A stretch of DNA of 56,270 nt from Pseudomonadota bacterium. Lineage in GTDB: Bacteria > Desulfobacterota > Desulfuromonadia > Geobacterales > Pseudopelobacteraceae. A model generated the notes under the pieces. That model saw only the letters and a program-made list of their open reading frames with translations, did not search any database and was not told where the DNA came from. The translations under genes were made by a program, and so were the position numbers. The stretch is from NCBI GenBank assembly GCA_019352135.1, contig JABBNX010000006.1, positions 1-56,270 of the forward strand. Reading direction: 5' to 3'. This document shows positions 1 through 8,758 of the stretch, piece after piece; the stretch's first letter is position 1, and each line of letters begins with the position of its first letter.

Positions 1-75
1 ATGAGGCAATGGGTGTCCTTCCGCCTGCCTCGTTACAATAAACCGGGAATGCAGGATTTAATCGAGATTTTATAA
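1..75 (+). CDS. 3' end of an upstream gene (partial)
   Basis: Frame 1 is open from the first base of the window and stops with TAA at 73-75, two bases before the ATG of the next glycosyltransferase gene. Only about 24 C-terminal residues are present, so no family can be assigned. The tight spacing to the next gene suggests the same polysaccharide operon continues upstream. The ATG at position 1 happens to be in frame, but it is not evidence of a start. Confidence 0.4.
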   Translation: MRQWVSFRLPRYNKPGMQDLIEIL

Positions 76-77
76 CA

Positions 78-995
78 ATGGAATTTGAATTAACAACTCC
101 CGTAGCATTTCTTATATTCAACCGCCCTGATACCACACAGCGGGTTTTTGAAGAGATCAGGCGTGCGCGGCCGCCTAAGTTGCTTGTGGTTGCAGATGGA
201 CCACGTGGGGATAGGGCTGGCGAGGCTGAGAAGTGCCAAGCTGTCCGGGCGATAATTGATACCGTTGATTGGCCATGCGAAGTAGTCAAGAATTATTCAG
301 AAGTCAACCTCGGCTGCAAGGTGCGGATGTCAAGCGGCATTGACTGGGTCTTTGATCAGGTTGAAGAGGCAATCATTCTGGAGGACGATTGTCTACCTCA
401 CCCCACATTCTTTCGGTTTTGCCAGGAATTGCTGGAAAAGTATCGAAATGACGAACGAATAGGTATGATCAGTGGAGATAATTTCCAATTTGGATTACGC
501 CGCAATGATGACAGCTATTATTTTTCAAAATACAATCACATCTGGGGTTGGGCTTCTTGGCGTGATCGCTGGCAAAATTGCTACGATGTAAATATGACTT
601 ATTGGCCCAAAATACGTGATGAAGGATGGCTGTTAGACATGTTATGTAACAAAATGGAGACGGCCCGCTGGACTGAAATATTTGATGATGTGCATCAAGG
701 AAGGATTGATACGTGGGACTATCAATGGACATTTGCTTGCTGGCTACAAGGACGGTTGTCAGTGCTACCCAATCTTAATCTAATATCAAATATTGGCTTC
801 GGGGCAGAGGCGACACATACTACAACAGAAAATAAATTTGCTAATATTCCGAACGATTGTCTTCAATTTCCGCTAAATCATCCAATTGGAGTGGTATGTA
901 ATCGCATCATGGATGCTAGGGTATTCAAAAGTAATATTGCAGTCCCATTTACCACTCGACTATGTCAAAAAATACGTCGGATGATCAAACCATAA
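78..995 (+). CDS. GT2-like glycosyltransferase (HlpA/GNT-I-like type)
   Basis: A 305-residue protein that looks like a GT-A fold glycosyltransferase adding a sugar to a lipid-linked glycan at the cytoplasmic face of the membrane. The N-terminus reads PVAFLIFNRPD, the usual first beta strand of this subgroup (often annotated hemolysin HlpA-like). The metal/nucleotide-binding motif is ILEDDCLP at about residue 100, and a conserved IWGWASWRDRW segment follows at about 155. There is no membrane segment. It is the first complete gene of the polysaccharide cluster, 18 bases ahead of a methyltransferase gene. Base composition is AT-rich relative to the window beyond 8.7 kb. Donor and acceptor cannot be told from sequence. 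Confidence 0.85.
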   Translation: MEFELTTPVAFLIFNRPDTTQRVFEEIRRARPPKLLVVADGPRGDRAGEAEKCQAVRAIIDTVDWPCEVVKNYSEVNLGCKVRMSSGIDWVFDQVEEAIILEDDCLPHPTFFRFCQELLEKYRNDERIGMISGDNFQFGLRRNDDSYYFSKYNHIWGWASWRDRWQNCYDVNMTYWPKIRDEGWLLDMLCNKMETARWTEIFDDVHQGRIDTWDYQWTFACWLQGRLSVLPNLNLISNIGFGAEATHTTTENKFANIPNDCLQFPLNHPIGVVCNRIMDARVFKSNIAVPFTTRLCQKIRRMIKP

Positions 996-1013
996 ACTGG
1001 AATAACAATTATT

Positions 1014-1820
1014 ATGCCGCATATATGTAAAATCTGTGGTTCACCCTTGACGCAAGCCTTTAAGACTCTGGTATTAGGCAAGCACGAAGCTACCTATAAT
1101 TATTGTGAAGAATGTGGGTTTCTATGCGCTGAAAATCCTCACTGGTTGGAGGAAGCCTACTCCAGTGCCATTGCCTGTACCGATACCGGACTGGTTGCAC
1201 GAAATGTCGCCATTGCAAACCAATTGGCCGTTATTCTTTATTATCTCATGGGTGAACGAGGCAACGGTCTTTACGTTGATGTGGCCGGTGGTTATGGCAT
1301 GTTGACCCGACTTATGCGCGATTACGGTTTTGATTTTTATTGGTCTGATAAGTATTGCCAAAACCTTATGGCACTTGGATTTGACTATGCTATAGAAATG
1401 GGTGCCTGTCGCGCTGTAACAGCCTTTGAGGTATTAGAGCATACCGAAGATCCAATCAACTTTGTAGAGGAAGCATTAAGATACGGCCAAACCGATACGC
1501 TGATTTTTACTACGGAGTTATATGAAGGTAAGCCACCCACTCCTGAACAATGGTGGTATTATTCCTTTGAAACAGGCCAACACATCGCATTTTTCCAACG
1601 CCGAACGTTACAGATACTCGCCAGCAAGTTGGGGCTAACCTTTAGTTCAAACGGATGGCTGCATATTATTTCTAAACGCAAAATAAACGAAGCGCTACTA
1701 AAGGCATATACGGGTAGATTAAGCATCTTGGTAACTCGTCGGATACGAAAAAAACTTGCGAGCCACACAATGAGTGATCATAATTTAATCGTCAACCAAC
1801 TAAACCGAAACAACACCTGA
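1014..1820 (+). CDS. Zinc-ribbon class I SAM-dependent methyltransferase
   Basis: A 268-residue protein with an N-terminal pair of CxxC motifs (KICGS and EECGF, within the first 40 residues) that probably bind zinc, followed by a Rossmann-type methyltransferase core. The SAM-binding glycine motif is VDVAGGYGML at about residue 88, and the later motif AFEVLEHTEDP is typical of the Methyltransf_23 type. In polysaccharide clusters such enzymes methylate a sugar hydroxyl or a nucleotide sugar; here the substrate is inferred only from context. Its stop overlaps the start of the next glycosyltransferase by one base, implying co-translation. Confidence 0.82.
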   Translation: MPHICKICGSPLTQAFKTLVLGKHEATYNYCEECGFLCAENPHWLEEAYSSAIACTDTGLVARNVAIANQLAVILYYLMGERGNGLYVDVAGGYGMLTRLMRDYGFDFYWSDKYCQNLMALGFDYAIEMGACRAVTAFEVLEHTEDPINFVEEALRYGQTDTLIFTTELYEGKPPTPEQWWYYSFETGQHIAFFQRRTLQILASKLGLTFSSNGWLHIISKRKINEALLKAYTGRLSILVTRRIRKKLASHTMSDHNLIVNQLNRNNT

Positions 1821-2914
1821 TGCGCATAGCCTTCGATCAACAAATTTTTTCCTGGCAGCAATACGGCGGAATTTCCCGCTATATTTGCAGTTTGGTAACC
1901 CATTTATCTGAGATACCGGGTGTTGAAGCTAAAATATTTGCGCCTTTGCATGTTAATGCCCACTTGCCAATGCTTCCTGCTGATATTAGAACCGGCATTA
2001 AAGTTAAAGTTTTACCCAAAACGGGCAGAATCAGGCTTAATGCCAGCCGCTTGATGGCTATTCCGTTAATACGGGCATTCCGACCTGATATAATCCATGA
2101 AACTTATTATTCAGATTGGGCGTATGCCCCAAAGGGCGCACGCCGTGTGCTCACCGCACACGATATGATCCATGAACATTTTCCGGGCATGTTTAGTACG
2201 AATGATCCAAGTACGAACTGGAAAAAAAAGGCATGTTCGCGAGCAGATCATATTATCTGTATTTCCGAGTGCACCCGACGCGATTTGCTGGATTTATTTG
2301 ATGTTCCTGCTGAGAAGGTTTCGGTTGTGTATCATGGCTTTGATGCTTTTGACTCTGAAGCTGAACAAGGTAATAAACATCAAAACAGCCCTTATATACT
2401 GTATGTAGGTCAACGAGGTGGCTACAAGAACTTTCATGATTTTATTCGGGCATATACAAGTTCTGAATGGTTGCGGAATAATTTCCGCATTCTTTGCTTT
2501 GGTGGTGGCGCATTTACCTCAGTAGAAAAAGCGATGCTTACGGCAAATAGAGTCAACGAGGCTAACATCCAGCAGATTGGTGGGGCTGATTCTGTTCTTG
2601 CTACCTGCTACCGCAATGCAGCAGCATTCGTGTATCCTTCATTATATGAGGGTTTTGGTATTCCTCCCTTAGAGGCAATGTCTGTGGGTTGTCCGGTTGT
2701 TTGTAGCGATACCAGTTCCATTCCCGAAGTAGTTGGTACTGCTGGTGAATACTTTGACCCAACCAGCATTGATTCCATACGATCGACCATTGAAAAAGTT
2801 TTACAGTCTACGGAGCTACAGGCTGATTTAACTGCAAAAGGGTTTGAACGATGTAAGTTATTCACTTGGGAGAAGTGTGCGGCCGAAACACTTGCTGTTT
2901 ATAGGAGTTTATGA
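1820..2914 (+). CDS. GT4 family glycosyltransferase
   Basis: A 364-residue GT-B fold retaining glycosyltransferase. The N-terminal acceptor domain begins MRIAFDQQIF and contains a glycine patch (YGGISRY, about residue 14). The C-terminal donor domain carries the EX7E motif YEGFGIPPLEA (about residue 276), which binds the nucleotide sugar, followed by GCPVVCS and IPEVVG. Length is normal for the family. It overlaps the methyltransferase gene by one base and is four bases from the next glycosyltransferase, so all are in one transcript. The closest functional class is mannosyl- or rhamnosyltransferase-like, but specificity is not readable. Confidence 0.88.
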   Translation: MRIAFDQQIFSWQQYGGISRYICSLVTHLSEIPGVEAKIFAPLHVNAHLPMLPADIRTGIKVKVLPKTGRIRLNASRLMAIPLIRAFRPDIIHETYYSDWAYAPKGARRVLTAHDMIHEHFPGMFSTNDPSTNWKKKACSRADHIICISECTRRDLLDLFDVPAEKVSVVYHGFDAFDSEAEQGNKHQNSPYILYVGQRGGYKNFHDFIRAYTSSEWLRNNFRILCFGGGAFTSVEKAMLTANRVNEANIQQIGGADSVLATCYRNAAAFVYPSLYEGFGIPPLEAMSVGCPVVCSDTSSIPEVVGTAGEYFDPTSIDSIRSTIEKVLQSTELQADLTAKGFERCKLFTWEKCAAETLAVYRSL

Positions 2915-2917
2915 ATT

Positions 2918-3898
2918 ATGCCAACTGGCGTAAACGCAGCCGACATCTTTTGCCTCGCCTCCGCCTACTCGACTACACGTCTCGTGACTCTGCAACTGCC
3001 GGTGCCGGAGAATCCACCGGATACCACGCTTGCTTCAGTGCTGTTTTTGCCTGAAGGTGAAGGGCGCAAAGGTGAGGGCGGACTGCGGACGAAGGGGTAT
3101 TTCAAAAAGAGCTTGTCCGATAAGCCGTTAATTACTGTGATTACGGTGGTGTTTAATGGTGAAAAGTATCTTGAAAAGACGATTCTGAGCGTCATCAACC
3201 AGACGTATGATAATGTTGAATATATTATTATTGATGGAGGGTCTACGGATAGAACGGTTGATATTATAAAGAAATATGAAGGGCAGCTAGATTATTGGGT
3301 GAGTGAATCTGACAACGGTATTTATGATGCTATGAACAAGGGATTACGATTAGCCACTGGAGATTATATTCATTTTCTTAATGCCGGTGATACCTTTATT
3401 TCTAAAAAGACGTTAAGTGAAATAGCAAATATCATCATATCCCGAAATAATGGATTAATAATGTTTCAAGTCATTGCCTCAGACAAATCGAATAAATATA
3501 TATTTCCCAAAAAAAATGACGTTATTGATATTCGACAACTTTTTCATTCTGCTTATTGCCATCAAGCTGCCATCTTGAAACGACATATATATCTTGATGC
3601 AGGTGGGTTTGATACTAACTTCCCAAACTTTGCAGACTTCAAAATACTTGTGTATGCAAGAGCTCATAAAAGTGGCTTTTACGAAATTCCAAAACCTATT
3701 GTTAACTTTCCTTTGGATGGTGTTTCAAGTTCATGGATAAAAGCGGTTACTTTATATAAGGAAAAAGAAAAACTTTTGCAGTCGTTGGGTTTTTCTGTGA
3801 CGACATTTAGTTATTATGTTGGATTGATTCGAACCTTATTTTATAGAGAAAAAATGCGCCTAAAAGTTATATTAGGCAAGACAAATGTATATGTTTGA
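2918..3898 (+). CDS. GT2 glycosyltransferase with GC-rich N-terminal extension
   Basis: A 326-residue protein. Residues from about 70 form a standard GT2 domain: LITVITVVFNGEKYLE, the IIIDGGSTDRT aspartate motif, and the acceptor segment DNGIYDAMNKG followed by GDYIHFLNAGD. The first 65 or so residues (2918 to about 3115) precede the usual start of this family and are encoded by clearly GC-richer DNA than the genes on both sides. The segment includes EGEGRKGEGGLRTKGYFK. I see no convincing ATG close to the GT2 domain, so I keep the upstream ATG. The extension could be a genuine subgroup feature or a recombination scar. The end overlaps the following membrane-protein gene by 14 bases. Confidence 0.8.
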   Translation: MPTGVNAADIFCLASAYSTTRLVTLQLPVPENPPDTTLASVLFLPEGEGRKGEGGLRTKGYFKKSLSDKPLITVITVVFNGEKYLEKTILSVINQTYDNVEYIIIDGGSTDRTVDIIKKYEGQLDYWVSESDNGIYDAMNKGLRLATGDYIHFLNAGDTFISKKTLSEIANIIISRNNGLIMFQVIASDKSNKYIFPKKNDVIDIRQLFHSAYCHQAAILKRHIYLDAGGFDTNFPNFADFKILVYARAHKSGFYEIPKPIVNFPLDGVSSSWIKAVTLYKEKEKLLQSLGFSVTTFSYYVGLIRTLFYREKMRLKVILGKTNVYV

Positions 3899-5093
3899 GT
3901 ATTTCAACATATCTAGCACACTGTTATTTATTGTTGCTACAATACTTTTTTTAAGATTTTTAATATCCAGAAAATTAATTTTGCATAGTTGGTTTGACCC
4001 GCTCACAATGGCAATTTTTCAAACCACATTTACATTTGTAGCACTCGGCTTCAGAATAATTTCTTGGCCTAGCTGCTTGGCCTTTTTGCTGTTTGTTTTT
4101 GCGATATCATTTTCAAGGCCAAAAACACATGTAACAAATAGAATCCACAATAACAATTGGGAAAAATTCATACCATGGGTTTTGTTTATTTCAATCACTG
4201 CAAATGTAATTCTTCTATCTCAAAAAGGTTTTGTTTTTGCAGGTGACGACCCAAGTACAGCACGACTTACTTTCTACCAGGGATGGGGAATATTTCAAAG
4301 GTTAAACTCTGGGTTCTCTGTCGTATTAGGGGTTTATTGGGCTGTACAGTGCTTAAGAGGGAATGGCCTCAAGATATCAAATATACTGATTCTGTTTTTA
4401 ACCGTATATATGATTCTAACACTCGGATCTAAATCAGGAATATACTTATTACTTACCTCAATAGCAACAGCTTCATACTTTGAAAGGAAAACCTTTAATG
4501 CCAAACAGTTTTCTTTATTAGTCACTTTAACGTTGCTTAGTTCGATAGGAATGTTTTGGTTGTATTATGGCGTTAAATTAATTCCGTATATAGCTCTTAG
4601 AATTATATCATATGCTGATGGTCCGTTTTATTATTTTAAATTATCCAATCATTTTTCAACTCGCGTAGACTACCCATTTCATCAATTATATATGGCTTTA
4701 AGATTAGTTCATGTCCTGCCTGAAATGAGTCTTGGTCCTAGAATTAATTCAGAGTACTTTTCGTATAGCAATGAGCTCGTTGGACCCAATCCTCAAATTT
4801 TTGTTGAGGCGTTAGCTATATTTAGAGATTTCTTTTTCCTTTATTACTTTATAATTGCTGGGTTATTTTTTCTGTTGTTACGTACTCCAAAGGATCCCTA
4901 CAAGTTTGCACTGTTTTGCACCGTTGCAGGTCCATTATTGATCGACTCTCAATATGCATTTTCCAATTTATTTAATGTCGCATTAATATTTGCTGTCCGT
5001 GGTTTTTGTATGACGCTTAGAAAGGTTTGCCTTGTCATTACGTCCCGAGTTGAATTGGTACCACGCACCACGCAGGCGGCGCTTTCCCGTTGA
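3885..5093 (+). CDS. Polytopic membrane protein, candidate O-antigen/EPS polymerase (Wzy-like)
   Basis: A 402-residue protein with about ten hydrophobic stretches spread over its length, the first at residues 8-26. The largest extracytoplasmic loop lies between about 225 and 290. There is no ABC or kinase motif. Wzy polymerases diverge strongly and are recognised by topology and context: one such protein among glycosyltransferases, with WecA, Wza and Wzz homologues downstream, makes polymerase the best reading. It could alternatively be an O-antigen ligase. The last 15 residues are encoded by a short GC-rich tail unlike the AT-rich body of the gene. Translation may start here or at the ATG six bases on. 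Confidence 0.6.
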   Translation: MYMFEYFNISSTLLFIVATILFLRFLISRKLILHSWFDPLTMAIFQTTFTFVALGFRIISWPSCLAFLLFVFAISFSRPKTHVTNRIHNNNWEKFIPWVLFISITANVILLSQKGFVFAGDDPSTARLTFYQGWGIFQRLNSGFSVVLGVYWAVQCLRGNGLKISNILILFLTVYMILTLGSKSGIYLLLTSIATASYFERKTFNAKQFSLLVTLTLLSSIGMFWLYYGVKLIPYIALRIISYADGPFYYFKLSNHFSTRVDYPFHQLYMALRLVHVLPEMSLGPRINSEYFSYSNELVGPNPQIFVEALAIFRDFFFLYYFIIAGLFFLLLRTPKDPYKFALFCTVAGPLLIDSQYAFSNLFNVALIFAVRGFCMTLRKVCLVITSRVELVPRTTQAALSR

Positions 5094-5105
5094 GTGAGTT
5101 TATAT

Positions 5106-6164
5106 ATGATTAGTAAAAAATCATATGCTATATGCTATCTGGGTTTCCATGACCCACGAATTCATATAAGAGGCACTGAAAATGTAATTAAAGTGCAATC
5201 GAGCGCATGTCAGGCAAGAAAATATTATTTATTCCGTAGTAACAAAATTGAATGTTTTAAATGGGGACGATTAATAGCCATTGCGCTCCCGATAAATTAT
5301 TTTATGGGTTTCATGGTGCTGAATAAACTTTTGTGGCGCATTAATAGAAGGCATAAGCCATTAATTGTTCATGCACACAATTATATTCTTGCCACACTTG
5401 TTTTGACTGGTACTCTTGTTTTTACTGTCCATGATAGCCTAACTTATCACAAACAAATGTCAGGCATTAGATTTCTATCCCCATATAAACTCATGGAATT
5501 TTATGTATACCTGCGTGCAAAAAAAATCCATGCAATATCAAATTATACTTGGGGTCAAGCTCCTTTTCATGATCTTTTCAAAAATAAAGTAAATATTATA
5601 TACAATTCAATTGCTAACACACCTAAAGCAACAGCTAAGTGTAATTGTAATCCCTATTTCCTAGTTGTCAGAAGTATTGAAGAACGTGCTAACATTGATT
5701 TGATAATTGATTTTGCTGATTATCTGCAAAAAAATAATCACACCGAAACTGTAATGATAGCCGGCAAAGGCCCTCTTCTTAATTATTATATAAACATCGC
5801 TAATATAAAAAAAATATCTAACATTAACTTTCTAGGCTATGTTTCTGATTCAGTTCTAAATGACCTATATAACTCAGCAAAATGCGTCATAATGCCGGCG
5901 AGTTATGGAGAGGGTTTTGGCTTGCCTTTGATTGAAGCTTATTCTAGGGGTATTCCTGTAGTTGGTTCACGTGTCTGTGCCGTGCCTGAAGTCATATATG
6001 ACAAGCAACATATGTTTGATAATTCAACCCAATCACTTTTAAAAGCAATTAGTACAGCAATTACAGTACCACCAGAGGAACTTAAATCTTATTTTATGAA
6101 AAGATTCGCTGAAGCCATTATAAAACCGCAATATTTTGAATTTTACTTGAAAGTCTTATCTTGA
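5106..6164 (+). CDS. GT4 family glycosyltransferase
   Basis: A 352-residue GT-B glycosyltransferase. The donor domain has the EX7E motif GEGFGLPLIEA at about residue 268, followed by GIPVVGS and VPEVIY; VRSIEERANIDL at about 188 opens the second Rossmann domain. I take ATG 5106, preceded by GAGTGAG, over the GTG at 5094 that abuts the previous stop. Very AT-rich. After it come about 100 bases without a gene, the largest break inside the cluster. Sugar specificity is unknown. Confidence 0.83.
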   Translation: MISKKSYAICYLGFHDPRIHIRGTENVIKVQSSACQARKYYLFRSNKIECFKWGRLIAIALPINYFMGFMVLNKLLWRINRRHKPLIVHAHNYILATLVLTGTLVFTVHDSLTYHKQMSGIRFLSPYKLMEFYVYLRAKKIHAISNYTWGQAPFHDLFKNKVNIIYNSIANTPKATAKCNCNPYFLVVRSIEERANIDLIIDFADYLQKNNHTETVMIAGKGPLLNYYINIANIKKISNINFLGYVSDSVLNDLYNSAKCVIMPASYGEGFGLPLIEAYSRGIPVVGSRVCAVPEVIYDKQHMFDNSTQSLLKAISTAITVPPEELKSYFMKRFAEAIIKPQYFEFYLKVLS

Positions 6165-6268
6165 ATATTCATTTAATCCACCATCGTTTTGATAATAGAT
6201 TTTTACTAACTGTAGGCAAAGTTCCAAAATCCAAATTTAGCAAGTGAAAAAGGCCCCAGGACCAAATA

Positions 6269-6877
6269 ATGAGTTTATTATCTAAATATGGTTTTAGTGG
6301 GATTATTAAATTATTTGCAGTTATAATCTTAACTCGAATAGAGGCAGTATTTCTTTGGAAGTCAAAAGTTCGAATCATAAGGCGTCCTGTATATATTCGG
6401 GGTCAAAAATATATATCTCTAGGAAACGGATTTACGTCCGGCGTTGCTATGCGCCTGGATGCTTTCCCTATTCACGGTAAAGTATGCATTGAAATTGGCG
6501 ATAACGTACAAGTCAATGACTACGTGCATATAGGCGCTATTAACTCAGTAAAAATAGGCAATAATGTGCTTATTGCCAGTAAAGTATTTATTTCTGATCA
6601 TAATCATGGTTTCTATGGCCAAGAAGATCGGCACGACAGTCCTCTGTCAATTCCTAAAGATCGTGAACTTTCATACTCATCCGTTATAATTGAAGATAAC
6701 GTGTGGTTAGGTGAATTTGTTGCTGTACTACCAGGGGTCATCATAGGAAAAGGATCAATAATTGGCAGTATGTCAGTTGTCTCAAAGAGCATCCCTCCGT
6801 TCTCAATTGCCGTTGGTTCCCCTGCAAAAGTGATAAAAACATATAATTTCGATATAGCAAAATGGGAATTAATATGA
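6269..6877 (+). CDS. Left-handed beta-helix acyltransferase (hexapeptide repeat)
   Basis: A 202-residue sugar O-acetyltransferase of the LbH/maltose-acetyltransferase type. Hexapeptide repeats run from about residue 50 to 190 (IEIGDNVQVNDYVHIG, VKIGNNVLIA, VIIEDNVWLG and GVIIGKGSIIG). The loop FISDHNHGFY at about 110 carries the expected catalytic histidine, and GSPAKVIK near the end is the standard family closing motif. AGGA lies ahead of the ATG. It probably acetylates a sugar of the polymer or a precursor, modelled on WcaF-type enzymes. The end overlaps the next gene by a few bases. Confidence 0.87.
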   Translation: MSLLSKYGFSGIIKLFAVIILTRIEAVFLWKSKVRIIRRPVYIRGQKYISLGNGFTSGVAMRLDAFPIHGKVCIEIGDNVQVNDYVHIGAINSVKIGNNVLIASKVFISDHNHGFYGQEDRHDSPLSIPKDRELSYSSVIIEDNVWLGEFVAVLPGVIIGKGSIIGSMSVVSKSIPPFSIAVGSPAKVIKTYNFDIAKWELI

Positions 6878-7983
6878 AAAAAATAATTGTTGTATCTGCG
6901 ATCAATTTTTTTGAAGGAGGTCCATTAACAATCCTAAAGGAATGTCTTGAATATTCAGCTGAATATTTGTCACTAGAATACAAAATTATCGCATTAGTAC
7001 ATGATGCAAAATTACTACGTGTTGATAACATTGAATTTATTGAGTACAAAAAATCAAGGAAAAGTTGGTTGCATCGCCTTTATTACGAGTATTGTCATTT
7101 CTTTTTCCTATCAAAGCGGCTAAAGCCCCATCTTTGGCTTTCCTTACACGATATTAGCCCCAATGTAACCGCCGACATACAAGCTGTGTATTGTCATAAT
7201 CCATCACCATTTTATTCATTTTCTTTTCATGCCCTGAAATATAATTACCAAGTTGCTTTGTTTAGCCTATTTTACAAATTTCTTTATCGTATTAATATTC
7301 GTAAGAATGCTTATGTCATAGTGCAGCAAAACTGGATTCGAAATGCTTTTAAAGACATGTATAATATCAAAAATGTGGTCGTATCATATCCAAATTCATC
7401 TAAAACGCTGGAGCCTGAAACTAAGGCGAAAAATGGTTCAAATAACATATTTCTCTATCCCGCTTTTCCTCGCGTGTTTAAAAATTTTGAAGTTGTCGCC
7501 GAAGCTGCTAAGATTTTGCATGATAATGGTTTTAATAACTTTAAAGTATTGATCACAATTAGAGGTGTGGAAAATAAGTTCGCTCGTTACATTGCCGATA
7601 AATATAAAGATGTGCCAACAATCTCTTTTATTGGGCTTAAATCAAAAGAGGAAATCAACACTTTATACCAGCAGGTTAGCTGTCTTATTTTTCCTTCAAA
7701 ACTTGAAACATGGGGGTTGCCTGTAACAGAAGCAAAACAATTTAATTTACCCATAATTCTTGCAGACCTACCATACGCACACGAGACAGTTGGTACATAT
7801 GATAAAGTAAAATTTTTCTGTCCCGATAATTGCGAGCAATTGGCTAAATACATGAGGTCATTTTTAGATGGTACATTGGCGTTTGATGGCAATCAGGCCG
7901 AAAATGTTCAGGAGCCTTTTGTACAAAGCTGGGATGAACTTTTTGACGTACTATTAAGTTCAGGTGTAAAGTCAAATGCTTGA
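6874..7983 (+). CDS. GT4-like glycosyltransferase
   Basis: A protein of about 369 residues that starts MKKIIVVSAINFFEGGPLTI; the glycine pair is the usual N-domain loop. The donor domain has an EX7E motif of the form LETWGLPVTEA at about residue 282, then LPIILADLPYAHETVG. I choose ATG 6874 over the in-frame ATG at 6862 because it gives the canonical N-terminus and a four-base ATGA overlap with the acyltransferase gene. It is AT-rich like its neighbours. The end overlaps the following GT2 gene by 8 bases. Confidence 0.82.
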   Translation: MKKIIVVSAINFFEGGPLTILKECLEYSAEYLSLEYKIIALVHDAKLLRVDNIEFIEYKKSRKSWLHRLYYEYCHFFFLSKRLKPHLWLSLHDISPNVTADIQAVYCHNPSPFYSFSFHALKYNYQVALFSLFYKFLYRINIRKNAYVIVQQNWIRNAFKDMYNIKNVVVSYPNSSKTLEPETKAKNGSNNIFLYPAFPRVFKNFEVVAEAAKILHDNGFNNFKVLITIRGVENKFARYIADKYKDVPTISFIGLKSKEEINTLYQQVSCLIFPSKLETWGLPVTEAKQFNLPIILADLPYAHETVGTYDKVKFFCPDNCEQLAKYMRSFLDGTLAFDGNQAENVQEPFVQSWDELFDVLLSSGVKSNA

Positions 7984-8758
7984 TTGCACCGCATCAGTTG
8001 TAATTTATAATAACCCACCTGATATGATCAGAAATGCAATTATGAGTTTTCTATCTTGCTCGCTGGATTGTGAGCTCTATGTTATAGACAATTCCCCAAC
8101 AGACTCTTTAAAAACATTACTTGCTGATTTACCTGTTAAATATCATTTTTATGGATCAAATGCAGGTTATGGCAGCGGCCATGACCTGGCCATAAGTAAA
8201 GAACTTAACAGTCGCTATCATGTAATTAGCAACCCAGATATAATTATCTCCCCTTCCACCATAGTAACTTTATGCTCCTTCATGGCTGAGCATCCGGACA
8301 TCGGTATGGTCTGTCCCAAAATATTGAATGAAGACGGGACAATTCAGTGTTTAAACAAACGCTATCCCACCGTATTTGACCTTTTTGCTCGTCGGTTTAT
8401 TCCCAAGTCACTGCATTACCTTATTCAAACCAGGTTGGATCGCTACGAGATGAAAGACGTCGGCTATGAAGATATTTGTGATGTAGAGTGCATTTCCGGG
8501 TGCTTTATGTTTTGCCGCACCGAAGTACTAAAAGACGTTGGCGGGTTTGACGACCGCTATTTCATGTATTTCGAGGACTTTGATTTAAGCAGAAAGATCC
8601 AATTAGCCGGTTACCGAACAGTCTATTACCCACATGCTTCTGTAACCCACTTATGGGAACGCGCATCACATAAAAGCCTGAAAATGACATGGGTGCATGT
8701 ACAAAGTGCAATAAAATACTTCAATAAATGGGGCTGGAAATTCTTATGTACCCATTAG
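7976..8758 (+). CDS. GT2 rhamnosyltransferase-like glycosyltransferase (WbbL type)
   Basis: A 260-residue GT2 enzyme. The N-terminus TASVVIYNNPPDMI leads to VIDNSPTD, then GSNAGYGSGHD at about 62 and VISNPDI, which holds the metal-binding aspartate. The segment ECISGCFMFCRTEV with GGFDDRYFMYFEDFDLSRK at about 185 is the family acceptor/base region. This pattern matches rhamnosyl- or fucosyltransferases adding the second sugar onto lipid-linked GlcNAc, which fits the WecA homologue that starts inside its 3' end. The substrate is inferred from family resemblance only. Confidence 0.84.
   Translation: MLDCTASVVIYNNPPDMIRNAIMSFLSCSLDCELYVIDNSPTDSLKTLLADLPVKYHFYGSNAGYGSGHDLAISKELNSRYHVISNPDIIISPSTIVTLCSFMAEHPDIGMVCPKILNEDGTIQCLNKRYPTVFDLFARRFIPKSLHYLIQTRLDRYEMKDVGYEDICDVECISGCFMFCRTEVLKDVGGFDDRYFMYFEDFDLSRKIQLAGYRTVYYPHASVTHLWERASHKSLKMTWVHVQSAIKYFNKWGWKFLCTH

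Noticed and set aside
6360-6390. GTTCGAATC resembling a tRNA T-loop
   Set aside because: It lies inside the acyltransferase gene and no acceptor or anticodon stems can be formed around it.
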